Assembly (NCBI GenBank): GCA_019677205.1
Contig: JAAMXY010000262.1
Location: 159,817 to 223,816 of the forward strand
Reading direction: 5' to 3'
DNA: 64,000 nucleotides
Origin: Pinguiococcus pyrenoidosus
Taxonomy: Eukaryota > Sar > Pinguiophyceae > Pinguiochrysidales > Pinguiochrysidaceae
The notes under the pieces: model-generated
The model's database searches: none
Told to the model about the DNA's origin: nothing
Seen by the model: the letters and a program-made list of their open reading frames with translations, nothing else
Position numbers and translations under genes: made by a program
Part shown: positions 9,675 to 20,749 of the stretch, piece after piece
How the letters are laid out: the number at the start of each line of letters is the position of its first letter
Numbering within the stretch: position 1 is the first letter of the stretch

Positions 9675-10974
9675 CGGGACCAGTGCGGCGCGTGACGCGC
9701 GGGAGGCGACCTTTGCGCGGCAGAGATCAAGCAAGGGCGGCGCCGCAAGACTGGTGAACTGCAACTTGCACCGGGGGTGCAGCTGTAACACGGGCGAAGA
9801 ATGGGCCCAAGAAAGTTCGTCATTGCACAAAGATTGGCTGCGGCTGGAGTTTGCTATTTCGCTTTTGTGTTTTGTTTTTTTGGGGGGGGCTTACTTTGCT
9901 TTGGTACCATTTATAGTGGGGTAGGTATAGCGAGTACCACAAGGTACCTTGGGCGCTCGCAAGCCGCAAGCCTCAGTCCACTGCCCTCTGTCCGCTGCTC
10001 ACCCTGCCCACGACTGCCCACTGCCCACTTCTTGCCATTCTGTTCGGAGGCTGACGCGACGATATCGAGCGTACCTCATCCTTTGAGGCACCCATGGCAC
10101 GTACCCGCCAACGTTCAGCGGAAAAGGCGCTAGCGAGCATCGCACTGCGGAAGCAAGCAAGGGTCTTCCGGCCCGTGCGTATCGAATCTCGTAGGGAGGA
10201 ATGGCGGTTCCCTCGACAGATCGAGTATTCACCGTAGCTTGCAACGGAGGGAACGGCATCAGAAGTGACGCCTCTGCAGAGGGCATTCGCCTTGGCTGCT
10301 AAGACGCCCCCCGCGCGGCTCGTGGGATTTGCTGGCGGCGGCGGCGCTCGGTCTGCGGGGCGTTTCGAGACGATAACGGTGCAACTTTGATGACGTCGAT
10401 CGAGTTGTTGCTGAGGCATACGCGTCCGCCGTCAGGACCTTCCCATTCTTGATTGGCCCGATTTCTGACATTGCGAGACACCATTGGTCCAGTAGCTCAA
10501 ACGACATCCACAGTGTTTCCGCGGCCTAGTTTCGGAAGTCAATACGGCGCCATTGGTAGTGGTTGGCCCCGTCCCGCCATTGAGGCCAGCAGACCCTTAT
10601 TCCGCCGTGATACGCGGCGACAAGTCGCGAAAAACTCCGTTCAAAACTGCACACATGGAGCTCCGTTCCAGTCTTTGTTTGTGGATTTTCCCCAGCTTGT
10701 GCCAGGCACTGCGCACTCGCGCCTGCCGTTTCGTCGCTCCAGTGGCCCCCGCGCGGCGGACTCGAACCTGGCCGCGCGCCGAGCAGCACCCCGGAGCCAA
10801 CCGCCCGGCCCGTGGCGCTCGCAAGCCGGTCGCGCCGAGGCGAAGATCGGCTGCGCAGAGAACACCGAACGCCGCGCTGCCAGCACTTCGCACGCCAATT
10901 GGCCTGGGCCGATGCTCGCGCCGCGCACGGACAGCTCCAACTAAAGGTCGCTTCCCCTCGGCACACTCGCGAAC
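9675..10974. promoter_or_regulatory. Divergent spacer between HADHA and a kinase gene
   Basis: About 1.3 kb separates two ATGs pointing away from each other. It includes a T-run followed by G-run (about 9872-9889), several GGTACC/GGTAC boxes (about 9902-9947) and a stretch repeating TGCCCAC (about 10005-10030). Frames within it start at non-ATG codons and read like noise; I see no convincing gene. Confidence 0.5.
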
Positions 10975-13900
10975 ATGACGTCGCCGGCGAGACGAGCGAG
11001 CGCCGTGCAGCGAACGCCCAGATCACCGTTGCCCGCCTTCGACAATGGCTCCGGCCATCGCTCCAAGTCCAGCCTGGTGTTCGCGCAGAGCATCTGGGAT
11101 ACGCTCCTGCGCGAAGCGCGCACGGCGACACAGGTGCGGAAGCGAGGGGCCGCGGCGGCGGATGTGGCGCGGACCAGCGCGGGCCCGAGCTCCAGTTGGA
11201 GCGTGTTCCGTTCAGCGCGCCGAGGATGTCGTGGCCGGTGCACCTAACGCTCGTGTGTGGATCTTGCAGGCCGGGACGATCGTCCGAGCGATTGAGCAGG
11301 CGCAGGAGAACGTGGAGAGCCTCATCGCGCTCGGCCTGAACACGCGGGACGATCTGCGCGAACTGGAGAGCTGCATCACCTCGGCGTACTCGAGAATCAC
11401 CGGCGACAAGCTGACGCGGGTGTCCGCGGCGCACAGCCAGTTCAAGCGATGCTTCAGGGACGTGTACTATAGCTCGACGTCCAGGCTGAGCGACAGCAGC
11501 GGAGGCAGGTCGCCGGTCACCAATAGGTACAGCGAGAGCTCCGTCGCGAGCCGCAGGAGGAGCTCGTACGTCGATCCGCCCACGCACGGATCGCTCTTTG
11601 ACAGGCCGAAAATGGACCAGCCGCGGCTCTCGGGCCTCGGCGACGAAGGCCGCATCAGTCTGGACAAGCCCATCACGGTGGCGGACATTCACCGGGCCAA
11701 GGAGTCGAGATTCGGCGCCCGAGGGACGCGCGGGGTTGATTCGAGCCAGCCGTCGAAGCCGGCCGGATTCGGGCTGAGACCCAGCATGACGACCACGGGC
11801 GTGTCGAAGTACCGGCGCAGCTCCTACGTCGCGGATTCCTCCCTGTCCGGAAGGCCTGAGTTCTCCGGCACCCCGAGTCTTCAGGCGCGACCGCTCGGCG
11901 CAGCGCTGGCTTCAACGCGCTTGAATGCGCCGAGCTATCGCAGCTCCCTCGCGAGCTACCAAGAGAACAACCCGCGCCCAGGCTCCAGTGGCTTGGGCCA
12001 GACAGACACGAATCGAAACGGGCGGGCGCAGCAGGGCCTCAGCCGGTTTGGCGCCAGGCCAACGTCCGCGCTCGACGTCCTCGCGACCACGGCCGCGAAG
12101 AACCAGCGTCCAGCGGCCGCCACGGGATCCGATAGGGGATTCAAGCAGTCGAGCCTCCGGCCGTCGTACACAGCTCCGACAGGTGCTCTGCCGAGCTACA
12201 CGGATCGCCAGCCGGCGGGGACGAAGCTGTCGAAGCAGTTCATGGAACGATACGGCGACATCTCGTCCCGACCGAAGCCCACGAAGGCGGCACCGCCCGC
12301 CCCCGAGCCCGCAGCAGAGCTGCTCGGCGAGCAAGCTCGAGACTTTCTGGATGCGGATTCTCCCACGGGAAGAGGCAGCATCGGAGGCTTCGATCCGTTT
12401 GGGTCGCTGGGCAACCTGACCAGCAGGGCCTGGGACCGCGCCAGCGTGGCTTCGACGGTTGCCACCGACAGCACCTCCTCGAGCTACGCGAGCGAAGGCC
12501 GTTCGAGGGCCGCGAACTCGAGCGAACCAGCTGGGATGTCCTCGATTCCGGAAACCCACAGAACGAGGCCGCTCAGCAGGGGAAGACTAAGGAGCGCGTC
12601 TCCGGCTCGTGGTCGAGACTCGGACGACGAGGAAGTTCCGTCGACGGTGAACCTTTCCAGCCCCGAATCTGGGAGCCCAGATGCAGGCTCCACCGCCCGG
12701 CAATCCATGGTGGAGTTCACCTCCTCGAGCTTGGCGGTCGACACGGGCGCCACGTCGACACGCCGCGCATCTGCCGCAGTGACGTCGAAAGACTGGTATG
12801 ACGCGACAAGAGGAAGGGCCGAGAAGAAGGGCGGTGCCGACTCATTTACAGACCTGAGCGAGAGGCCGTCCCTGTCCTCCGGATCGCAGAGCAAGGGGTC
12901 CCATCATCGCAAGAGGTCCTCCGCGTCCTCCCTGATGACGATTGAGGGTTGGAACGCGCACTCCCCGGCGGGCTCGAATCGCTCCCACTCCGGCGAGGCC
13001 GGCCGCCCATCCATTGGAAGCTGGGGCCAACGAGCGAACAAGCCAACGCCGAGGAACCAGTCCACTCCGTCGAATGCGGCAAAGGTGGCGAACCCGGCGA
13101 ACCCGGCGAACCCGGCGAACCCGGCGAACCCGGCAAAGCCGGCGGGAGGAGGACGTGGCCGGGTTACTTTCATGGAGACCGGCGGGGGGGCAGCCCCAAC
13201 GCGGAAGGAAAGGAAGCAGATCAAGCGGCTTGCTGAGTGGGATCGCCTGAGAAAGACTGGCCGGCGACCGACCAACCCACACGCCTCGTTTCCGTCCTCC
13301 GACGAAGCCAACGTGCTGGCAAGGGATCGGGGCCGCTCCGAGCTGCTGGCGCTGTGCATGTGTGCGCTGAAGGAAGAGGCCAGCGTCGGCCTGAAGAAGG
13401 TCGTCGCAGTCATGGCGGGAAAGGAGAAAGCGATCGTGCGTGTGATCGGCGAGTTCGTCCTTGGCCTGAACTCGTTCCAGCTGCGCTGGATCCTTGGGCG
13501 CCCGCTGGGCTGCGGAGGGCAGTCTCAGGTGTACGAGATCCGGCACCGGTATCGTTATCGCTTCCTGGAGCCGATGCGGCAGAAGATTCAAGAAGCGGAG
13601 GAAGCCCGGCAGCGAATGGAGGAGGCTCCCTCCACGATGGAGCGCGAGTCTGCCAAGAAGATCATGGACCGCATCCGCAGCGAGGTCGAGGAGACGCTGT
13701 CCACCTTGCCTCCCCAGAACTTCGCGGTCAAGATGGCGGTCGGCGTGTCCTCGTCCAAGGGAATGGCGAGCCCGGCGTCTTCGCAGTCGAGCAACCCCGA
13801 CATGCTTGCACAGGAGGCACGGATGATGAAGCTGGTGACGGAGGCGGCAGCGGACCTGACCCCTGGCCAGCCGCTGCCGATCCCACCGCTGGTCGAGTAC

Positions 13901-15180
13901 TGCGAGAATCGCACTCTCGACGCCAGCTTCCTTGTGATGCCCGTGTATCCCGGTGGTGACCTCTTTGATCGGCTCCTCGCGCTGCCCAAGAACGCCGGGG
14001 AGCGCGGCGTGGCAGAGGGAGATGTCGTTCCCGTCGTCCGAGCGCTGACCACCGAGATTGCGAGACTGCACTCGTTCGGTGTGATTCATCGTGACATCAA
14101 GCCGGAGAACATCGTGTTCCAGCGCGTCGGCAGGAGGAAAGGCCCGATGCTTCGATCGAAGTGGCCAAGCCTCACCGACGGCCGCGACCGGCTCGTCCTC
14201 TTGGACCTGGGCCTGGCAGTCTCGGCAGGCGCTGGTGACGACGGACAAACGCAGACGGACGCCTGCGGCACCGTCCTCTACGGAGCGCCAGAGCAGGTCG
14301 CGGGGAAGCCACACGGCTACACCGCCGACATCTGGTCTCTCGGTGTCGTTGCATACGTCCTCCTCTGCGGCCAAAACCCGTTTCAATCTGGCGAGGGCGA
14401 GGCGGAGCAGCGCGCCTTGGCCGCTCGCTCCGAGTATCAGTTTCCGGAGGGTCGCCCGTCTGCGGCAGCCCGAGAGTTCATCCGACGCTGCCTCCTGGTT
14501 GATCCGCGCGGCAGACCGACCGCGGTGGAGCTGCTGCAGGCCAACACGTGGTTGAGAAAAGGCCTCTCGTCCTCGGAAGGCATGCTCGGAACCCCTGGTC
14601 TCGGTCGGCATCACGTGGTGTCGCAAGCGCAGGCCCAAGCTGCGCTTTCCGCTAGCTGGGAGGAGAGCCTCTCGGAGGTTTCGCACACACCGAGGAAGGC
14701 GACCTCCAAGGACCACTTCTTCGGCTCTCCATTGTCGCCCAGGAGAGGCATGGTAAGCTCACCTCGTCGGCTTCGCCCGTCTGTGTAGGCAACGTTCGGA
14801 GGCTAACAGCGCTGGTGTCTTTCCTCTCCTTTCTTTTCTTTTTCTTCCTTCTTTGTTTCTTTCCTTTGTTTGCTTTGCAGAACCCTCCCGTGCCCATCCC
14901 AGCTCTTCAGGTCATGGCCCGGCTGGCCCAGACGGAAGCCTCTCCGGCCAGTGCGGAGGCCAGGGTGGAAGGCCGTCCGGGTGACTCAAGGTGGACGAGC
15001 GAAAGGCCGAAGAGCGCAGCTGGCGAGCGCAAGAGCGACGCCGCCGCCGATCGCCGGCGGGAAGGACGACGGAATTGGTCGGCACCAGGCAAGAATAGCA
15101 GCAGATTGGATGCCAGTCCTCCTGAGACACCAGAGAAGAGCAGTAAGCGGCGGTTTGGGTGGTTGAAAAGCCGATCATAG
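10975..15180 (+). CDS. Large Ser/Thr protein kinase with long disordered N terminus
   Basis: Three exons, 10975-11133, 11270-14752 and 14881-15180, all phase 0, encode 1313 residues. The second intron ends in a strong pyrimidine tract and TTTGCAG. Residues 1-130 are helical; about 130-760 are Ser/Pro-rich, with a NPA tripeptide run near 13086-13134. The kinase domain covers about 790-1150: Gly loop LGCGGQSQVYE (796), Lys in FAVKM (about 872), HRDIKPENIVF (992), DLGLA (DLG instead of DFG), GAPEQV and DIWSLGVVAYVLLCGQNPF. This resembles CAMK-like kinases. About 65 residues, including a charged helix, separate the Gly loop from the Lys, far more than usual. The catalytic Asp and Lys are present, so activity is expected. 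Substrate is unknown. Confidence 0.88.
13086..13134 (+). repeat. 9-bp tandem repeat coding NPA
   Basis: The unit GCGAACCCG repeats about five times and encodes Asn-Pro-Ala tripeptides in the disordered part of the kinase. It keeps frame because the unit is a multiple of three. Confidence 0.9.
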
Positions 15181-15389
15181 CAGCCGGATTGTGTGATTTT
15201 GTCTGCTGCAGAAACATGTCCTCGGAAGATCCAAAATCAAGATCAAGACCAAGACTGTTACGCAGCGAGGCGCTGCTGCACAGGTGGCAGCGCTTCGACG
15301 CTTCAGGATCGTAAAGCAGTTGGGTAGCAGATGCGAGATGCTTGGCGGCGAAACGCATTACTCTTCTCGTAACGACACGACCATATCAA

Positions 15390-15499
15390 TTGTATCGTTT
15401 GCGTATCGTTTGCGTATTGCTTGCGTATCATTTGCGTATCGCTTGCGTATCGCTTGCGTATCGCTTGCGTATCGTTCGCCTGGCGTTCGCCTTGCGTCC
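15390..15499. repeat. 11-bp tandem repeat array
   Basis: About ten head-to-tail copies of an 11-mer close to GCGTATCGCTT. The central copies (15434-15466) are identical; copies at both ends have drifted. It lies in the short convergent spacer between the kinase gene and the SNARE gene and has no coding frame constraint. Confidence 0.9.
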
Positions 15500-15602
15500 G
15501 CTGCTTCCAAGAGCTTCGCGTCTTCAGCTCAAAGCTTCAGACTCCACGGCTCCTTCGTCGAGCTCCTTGACACTGTTTATTTGACTTCTATGTACATTGC
15601 CG

Positions 15603-16327
15603 CTATTTGCAGCCCTTGAAATCAGCTCCGCAGATGCCCATGCAGAGGAAGAGGATCACGAGGCCGACAATGAAGAAGATGAGCGTGTAGATTTTGACCT
15701 TTCGCCAGAACATGGCGACGCGCAGCTGCCTCGAGGACTGCTTAAACATGAACGCCTCCTGGTTGAGGTGGTCGCTTTTGTCCACGAGCAACTCCAAGTG
15801 CTCCCCTCTCTCCAAGACGCGGTCGATGTTCTGGACCATGACGTCTTTCACGTCGGCGAGTCGCTGCTGCATCTGCCCCACCGCGTCGTTCCGCGGATTG
15901 TTGTAGTACTCCATGAGGCGCTCCAGCTCGGGCGAGAAGTCCGACATGCTGAAGGCGATGGCGGTGTGCGCCCGTTCTCCGTAGGTGGTGTCGAAGGCTC
16001 TCTGAAGCTCCTCCAAGAAGGCAAACGCCACGCGGCGCCGGTCCAAGTCGTCGCTCAGGCACAGATAGGTGATCCCCTGGGAGATGACATACTGCGACGC
16101 CGGCGTCCAGCCCAGAGGCGAAGCAGAGGTCAGAGGACGCCGCCAGCAATCGGCGAACTGGGCTCTTCAACACTCACGTGAAAGGCATAGCTCTCCTGCA
16201 CCAAGCTCATCCGGTGGTCATGCTGAGGGATGCGCCCCAGCAGCTCCACCGTGATGGTCGGAAAGTTGCCCCGCGTGTTGGTGAACTCGGTGAGCACGGT
16301 CTTCTTCCGCGACACCATCGCATAGAG
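15603..16327 (-). CDS. VAMP7-like longin R-SNARE
   Basis: Exon 16178-16327 and last exon 15603-16091, joined by a phase-0 intron (GTGAGT...TCGCAG), make an R-SNARE of the VAMP7/VAMP72 type. The longin domain reads LYAMVSRKKTVLTEF, then SYAFH joined to YVISQGITYLCLSDD and FAFLEELQRAF. The SNARE motif follows, with the zero-layer Arg in NIDRVLERGEHLELL, then FWRKVKIYTLIFFIV as juxtamembrane plus transmembrane anchor. These proteins drive fusion at late endosome, vacuole or plasma membrane. The 5' end is uncertain: the first ATG in the exon is at 16318, which would remove the first longin strand. More likely a short upstream exon supplies the start, because the family usually begins a few residues before LYA. 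A pyrimidine-rich tract and AG precede 16327. Confidence 0.85.
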
Positions 16328-17256
16328 CTTTTCGGGGGAGGGGGGGGAAAGGAAGAGTTCCAGAGAAGGAAAGAGAGGGTTAGGAAAGTGCTCATCAGCC
16401 TCGTGAGAATGGGAGATATTTTCCCAAGTTTCCGCCACTGCTACTACCCCTGCCTGCGGCTCTTAAGGTCTTTCTTCGGCTCCCTTACGGCAGAGGCGGA
16501 ACGAAGGTCGACATCACCGGAAGAAAAAGCGCCACTCTTTCCACACGATGGTGGCGCGGGATCGCGAACCTTCGAGAGAACCTCTTCTGCACTTGTTGGT
16601 TTGAGAGGTCTCAACGCTTCGCTGACCGCTTCTTTGCCACCCTTTTGGTCTTCTTGTTCGGCTCAATCGAGCATCCGCTCACGACCTGAAGGCGCGTCCA
16701 AACTCTTCACAGATGCGGCGCTCTCTGTCCGCTTCTCAAGACGTCTTTGGGTTTCCCCCTCCGTTGCAGTCTAAACCCCGCGCGCGATGGCCGAGAATCC
16801 GCACTGCTTCACTTACGATCGGCATTTTGTCTCGTGTCTGATGCGCCTCGCGGCTTCTCCGGCGCCCAGGCGCGATGCAGCGCGCAGGTTCTGCGCGATG
16901 GCCCCAAAAGCGTAACTATCGCGCACATGCGGGCGCGTGGAGCTTCAGCAGCGTTCCGCTCTTCTTTTGGACGTTCCCAAGGGCGCTTCTGCCGCGCAGC
17001 TATGCGAGATGGCCGTGTGGCACTTGCACTTCATGGTGCACCGATGTTTCCTCATGAGAAGGGTTGGAATGCGACACAAGTGGTGGGCTTCTAGTCCGCT
17101 GACCAGGCGGTGGCGACACGCGGGAAAGGAGAGGGGATGGCATTGAGGCAGACACAAGGCCAGGCCAGCACCGATCCAAAAACACAAAAAACACAAACAT
17201 GTCGGATCTCTTTGCACAAGGAAGCTAGCTACCAAAACGTTGAATCATGAAGCATC
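16328..17256. other. Spacer with only small doubtful reading frames
   Basis: About 0.9 kb between two minus-strand genes. A 42-codon ATG frame at 16787-16915 (+) and a 56-codon one from 16927 (+) exist, but neither resembles a known family nor has splice partners I can defend. The missing first exon of the SNARE gene may lie in the first 200 bp. Confidence 0.4.
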
Positions 17257-18192
17257 TCAGTTCTCCGGGCCGTCCAACTGTTCGCGGAAGTACCAACCCA
17301 CTCCGTCGCGCACCCACGGATCCTTGGCCGCCTCGAGCATCGGAAACGCGATGAACATGGCGTACACCTCCTGCAGAGAGAGGTCGTCTTCTCCGGGATG
17401 CTCCGACCGGTGCCACTCCTGCACGCGATACGCAAGCGGGCCGCCCAGGATCTCCTTGATGAGGTCGGGCCCCGCATGCGGCAGCCCTTCCACCGCCACG
17501 CGCACGATATCGCGATCGAAGCGCGCCGGCCTCTCGGCGAAGAGGATCGCGGCGCCACAGGACGCCACAGCCGCCAGCACCACATCCCGATCCGAGCGCA
17601 GGCTCTCGGAGGCGCTTCGGAGCGACATGCCGTTCTGAGAAACCGCCAGCAGCACCAACTCCCGGTCGTTCTTGAGCTCGGCCGGGGCCAAGTGGAGCAG
17701 GAGCCCGTGCAGCTGCACCGCGCAGACCATGAAGCTGCGGTCGGCAAAGAGCTCCTCGGCCACTCCACCCAGAAACTCGCTGCCGGTCTGCTCGGCCAGG
17801 TGGCCGACGCTGGGGTCCTGCGACAACACCTCCATGGCGCGCTGCAGCACCAAGCTCTTGCGCACTCGGGGCGGCACGCGCTGAAGGCGAGCGCTGCCTC
17901 TCCTGGCCACAGCACCCTGCTCCTTCTCCCAGGGCTTCTGAGGGAGGCTGAGCAGCTTGGGCACGCCCCGCACGGCCTCGAGCACCACTTCCGGATCGCC
18001 CTTCAAGGCCGGGGCGGCGCAGCGGAGGGAGCGGGGGTCTTGGCGCACCGCCTGCAGCACCACCTCCTTGTCATGCTGCCACACGGGTGGCAGCACGGCG
18101 AGCGACACGCCAAACTCGCCTACCAGCTGCAGCGCACTCTCGCGGGCCGAGCTCCGCGCCGGCCCTTCGGCTGGGGCCTGGGGATTCGCCAT
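17257..18192 (-). CDS. DUF4116 repeat protein
   Basis: Intronless, 311 residues from the ATG at 18192 to TGA. It carries DUF4116-type repeats: DKEVVLQAVRQDP then LKGDPEVVLEAVR, and NDRELVLLAVSQNGMSLRSA then SDRDVVLAAVASCG. Each is a helical pair with the signature D-x-(E/D)-(V/L)-V-L-x-A-V. DUF4116 proteins are abundant in dinoflagellates and some marine stramenopiles and have no established function; I infer only a helical scaffold. There is no signal peptide or membrane segment. The C-terminal 60 residues (EVYAMFIAFPMLEAAKDPWV) are not repeat-like. The frame continues upstream of 18192 without an ATG. Confidence 0.85.
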   Translation of the reverse strand: MANPQAPAEGPARSSARESALQLVGEFGVSLAVLPPVWQHDKEVVLQAVRQDPRSLRCAAPALKGDPEVVLEAVRGVPKLLSLPQKPWEKEQGAVARRGSARLQRVPPRVRKSLVLQRAMEVLSQDPSVGHLAEQTGSEFLGGVAEELFADRSFMVCAVQLHGLLLHLAPAELKNDRELVLLAVSQNGMSLRSASESLRSDRDVVLAAVASCGAAILFAERPARFDRDIVRVAVEGLPHAGPDLIKEILGGPLAYRVQEWHRSEHPGEDDLSLQEVYAMFIAFPMLEAAKDPWVRDGVGWYFREQLDGPEN

Positions 18193-19362
18193 GGAACTTG
18201 ATGTTCTTGCAACGTCAGCAAGCACTGCAAGGGCGTGGCAAGGCTCCTGCTCGACGCGCAAGGCTTCGGCGACAAGGAGCAGAGGGCGCTGAGGACTGGA
18301 GACCGTCAGGAACCGCGATATGCGGCGCTAAGGCGGTTCGGCAACTTGAAGGCCCTCTTTTCGAACAATCGGCGTTGAAGGATTGTGGTTCGGCCATTTT
18401 AGCGACTTGTCGGTTAGAGAGACGTTGTTGTAGAGATGCGAAATATACTGTTATAATCAAAGTATTATAAGTATATTTGCTTTTTGAAAAATTCAACCAC
18501 TTTCAAGCAGTTGATTCCCGGCGTTCTGATTGGTGGGGAAGACATCGGCTAAGTCAAGTTGCGGCATTCGGTGCTTGCGAGCTCCGTGGAACACCGCTGA
18601 CGCCTTGGAAGACGCGTGCAGTCCTGGGATCTCGCTCGCGATGTGTGCGCGTCATCTTGAAAGCCCTGTGATAAACCAGCCGGTCGCGAGCCTGTGTGGG
18701 CCGGGATGTAGCTAGTAGCGCGCTAGCGGCGAGCGACAAGTCAACAGGGATTTGCTTGCTTGTCGTGCGCTGCTTGCTTGCTGCCTCCTCGCTTGCTGCC
18801 TCTCGACTCACAGCTTGGCTGCCAAAGAAGCGCGTCTATAAAGCAACTCTCATTTTGAAAATATAATTCAAATTTACTTTAGCACCTGCTTATGAAGACT
18901 TCAAAAGTCGAGTTGCTACATCATGATGCATAGACGCGCGGCAAAAGGAGTGGGCGGCAGGTCGTCAGCGGAACACAGTCTTTCGCTCCTTCAGCCTTGC
19001 CAGCGCGGCATGCCAGGTTTCACGGGAGCCTCTGAAGCTCGTGGTCGCTGCCGCAAGCGCTCCAAACCTGAGACGCTCGGGAACCGCGCGGGAAAAAGCC
19101 CTCCTTCTCCGTCGAAAACCCCAAGTTACTGTTCCCACAGAAGTGTCAGCCAAACAGTCAAAGTCCCCTTTAGCCAATGGGATACGTCCAGCAGGAAGTT
19201 TCCTGTCATCAATACTGCTGTGCTACATGAGACGTACCGACCGTCTTGCACCCCAGTGAAGAGCGCCACAAACCTCTCCACTTTGCCCACTTCGCTTCAC
19301 TTTTCTGGCGCCTGGGCCATTGGTCCGCACTGCGTTGCTCCCAGGGGTACCGCCGTGCGAAG
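18193..19362. other. Divergent spacer with AT-rich patches
   Basis: About 1.2 kb between a minus-strand and a plus-strand gene. It contains AT-rich patches near 18425-18490 and 18835-18905, unlike the GC-rich surroundings, and a TTGCTTGC-type repeat stretch near 18750-18800. No gene is visible. Confidence 0.5.
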
Positions 19363-20327
19363 ATGGACTTGGTGGCGGGGCGCCCCGGGGAAAAATGCAC
19401 TGTCACGCAGGACGAGTACGAAGCTGCGCAGCGCATTCGGGCGCTTTTTCGAGCACGTCGGGACCGTCAAGTGATTCTGCCTCGAGGTGGGCTTCATTCC
19501 CTTCGGCCTGTGGGCACTTCTCGGGAGGAGAAGCTTGTTCTTGAGCCCAGACGTAGCCATGTGCTGCGAAACGGACCTGGACCTGATCCCGTCTCTGCAT
19601 TCCTTCCACAACCGTGTTATGGTAGTCAAGGCGGGACTGCCGACGATGCCTTACGTGGCGATGCCGGACGATGCCATCACCGTGCTGGCGGCCTTTCTGG
19701 AGCTGTCCCCAGAAGATGTGGTCGTGGACCTGGGCTGCGGAGACGGCAGAGTGCTGCTGCAGCTGCACCAGAAGACCGGCTGCCGGGGCAGGGGCTGTGA
19801 CATCGACGCCGCCTTCGTGGACCAGGCTAACGCGGCGGCGAAGCGACTGGGGATCCACGATGCCGTGGTCGTGGAACAAGCAGACATCATGGAGTACGAT
19901 CCAAGCGGTGCCAGCGTCTTGGTGCTCTTTGGCACGCCAGAGGTCATCAGGGCGTTCGGCCCCAAGGTAAGGAAGCGTGCTGCGTTAGGAAGCTTGCTGC
20001 GTCTTACCGCGACAAGGAAAAGGAAAAGCGGCCAGCTAATGCCCTCACGCTATTCTGAGAAGGTTGTGGAGAGCCTGCAGCCGGGCATGCGCTTTGTCTC
20101 GTACCATTTTCCCTTCGAAGTAAGAACACAAAAGGGGCGGAGCAAACCGCAACCACGTGAAGCTTTGCCATCGCGATCGGTGCAAGTCATGCGCAGTCGT
20201 CTCATCACCCTAACGCTTGTCTGCTTGTCCACAGGAGCTGGGCACACCGACGGCGGAGATCGATGTGGTCCATCCGCTGACCAACAACGGCAGTCTGACC
20301 AAGTTCTACCTCTACGAGCACGCCTAG
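19363..20327 (+). CDS. FAM173/ATPSCKMT-like class I methyltransferase
   Basis: Four exons, 19363-19486, 19551-19966, 20060-20119 and 20235-20327, give 230 residues with all phases matching. SAM motif I is VVVDLGCGDGRVLLQL, followed by the acidic GCDIDAAFVDQA and ending MRFVSYHFPFE. The compact layout without insertions, and the start YVAMPDDAITVLAAFLEL ahead of motif I, resemble the FAM173 lysine methyltransferases, which modify mitochondrial ATP synthase subunit c or the ADP/ATP carrier. Those animal enzymes have an N-terminal membrane-insertion segment. Here the N terminus instead reads AAQRIRALFRARRDRQ, similar to an IQ (calmodulin-binding) motif. Substrate is therefore open. The acceptor of exon 3 could be three bases later (one Lys fewer). 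Confidence 0.8.
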
Positions 20328-20749
20328 TCCGACCCCAGAATCCAGCCAGCTTGTTGCGTGTGCTCCCTGGTGCTGTGAGGCGCCTGCAGCCTGCCAGAGC
20401 CAGCGAACAGGATCGTCCCAACTTGTGCAGTGAAGTCCACGCATCTGGAGTGCCTCGATTGACCCTTTCCCATTGCTTGCAGAGAGAGAGAGACACACAC
20501 ACACACACGCGCACGCGCAGAGACAGAGGAAAACACAGACGCACAGACCGTACATGCCATGCGGTTGCGGTTCAAGAACAAGTATATAGCTTCCTTTCGC
20601 TACTTGGCTGAAGGAGGAGATGGTCCCAGTCTCGACTTTCTCGAACATGCATACGATGTGCCTCTATCATCTTCGGACGTTAACCTTTGCCAGGCACACG
20701 CTGGTCCTTCGTATCACTGCTGGGCTAGCACTCCCGGGAAAGTTGCTTC
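20328..20749. other. Convergent spacer with GA/CA microsatellite
   Basis: It holds the 3' ends of two converging genes. A run of AGAGAG then ACACAC and GCGCAC repeats lies at about 20480-20530. No gene is visible. Confidence 0.6.

Noticed and set aside
8604-9695. A 363-codon plus-strand frame across HADHA
   Set aside because: Mirror of the codon pattern of HADHA; no domain, and the minus strand is certain.
10453-10944. 163-codon plus-strand frame upstream of the kinase
   Set aside because: Starts at TTG, Arg/Pro/Ala composition typical of random GC-rich DNA, and no connection to the kinase reading frame.
12842-14716. A 624-codon minus-strand frame opposite the kinase
   Set aside because: Shadow frame; Arg/Leu/His-rich, no recognisable motif, no splice logic.
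15390-15499. CRISPR-like array
   Set aside because: Units are contiguous 11-mers without spacers, in a eukaryotic genome.
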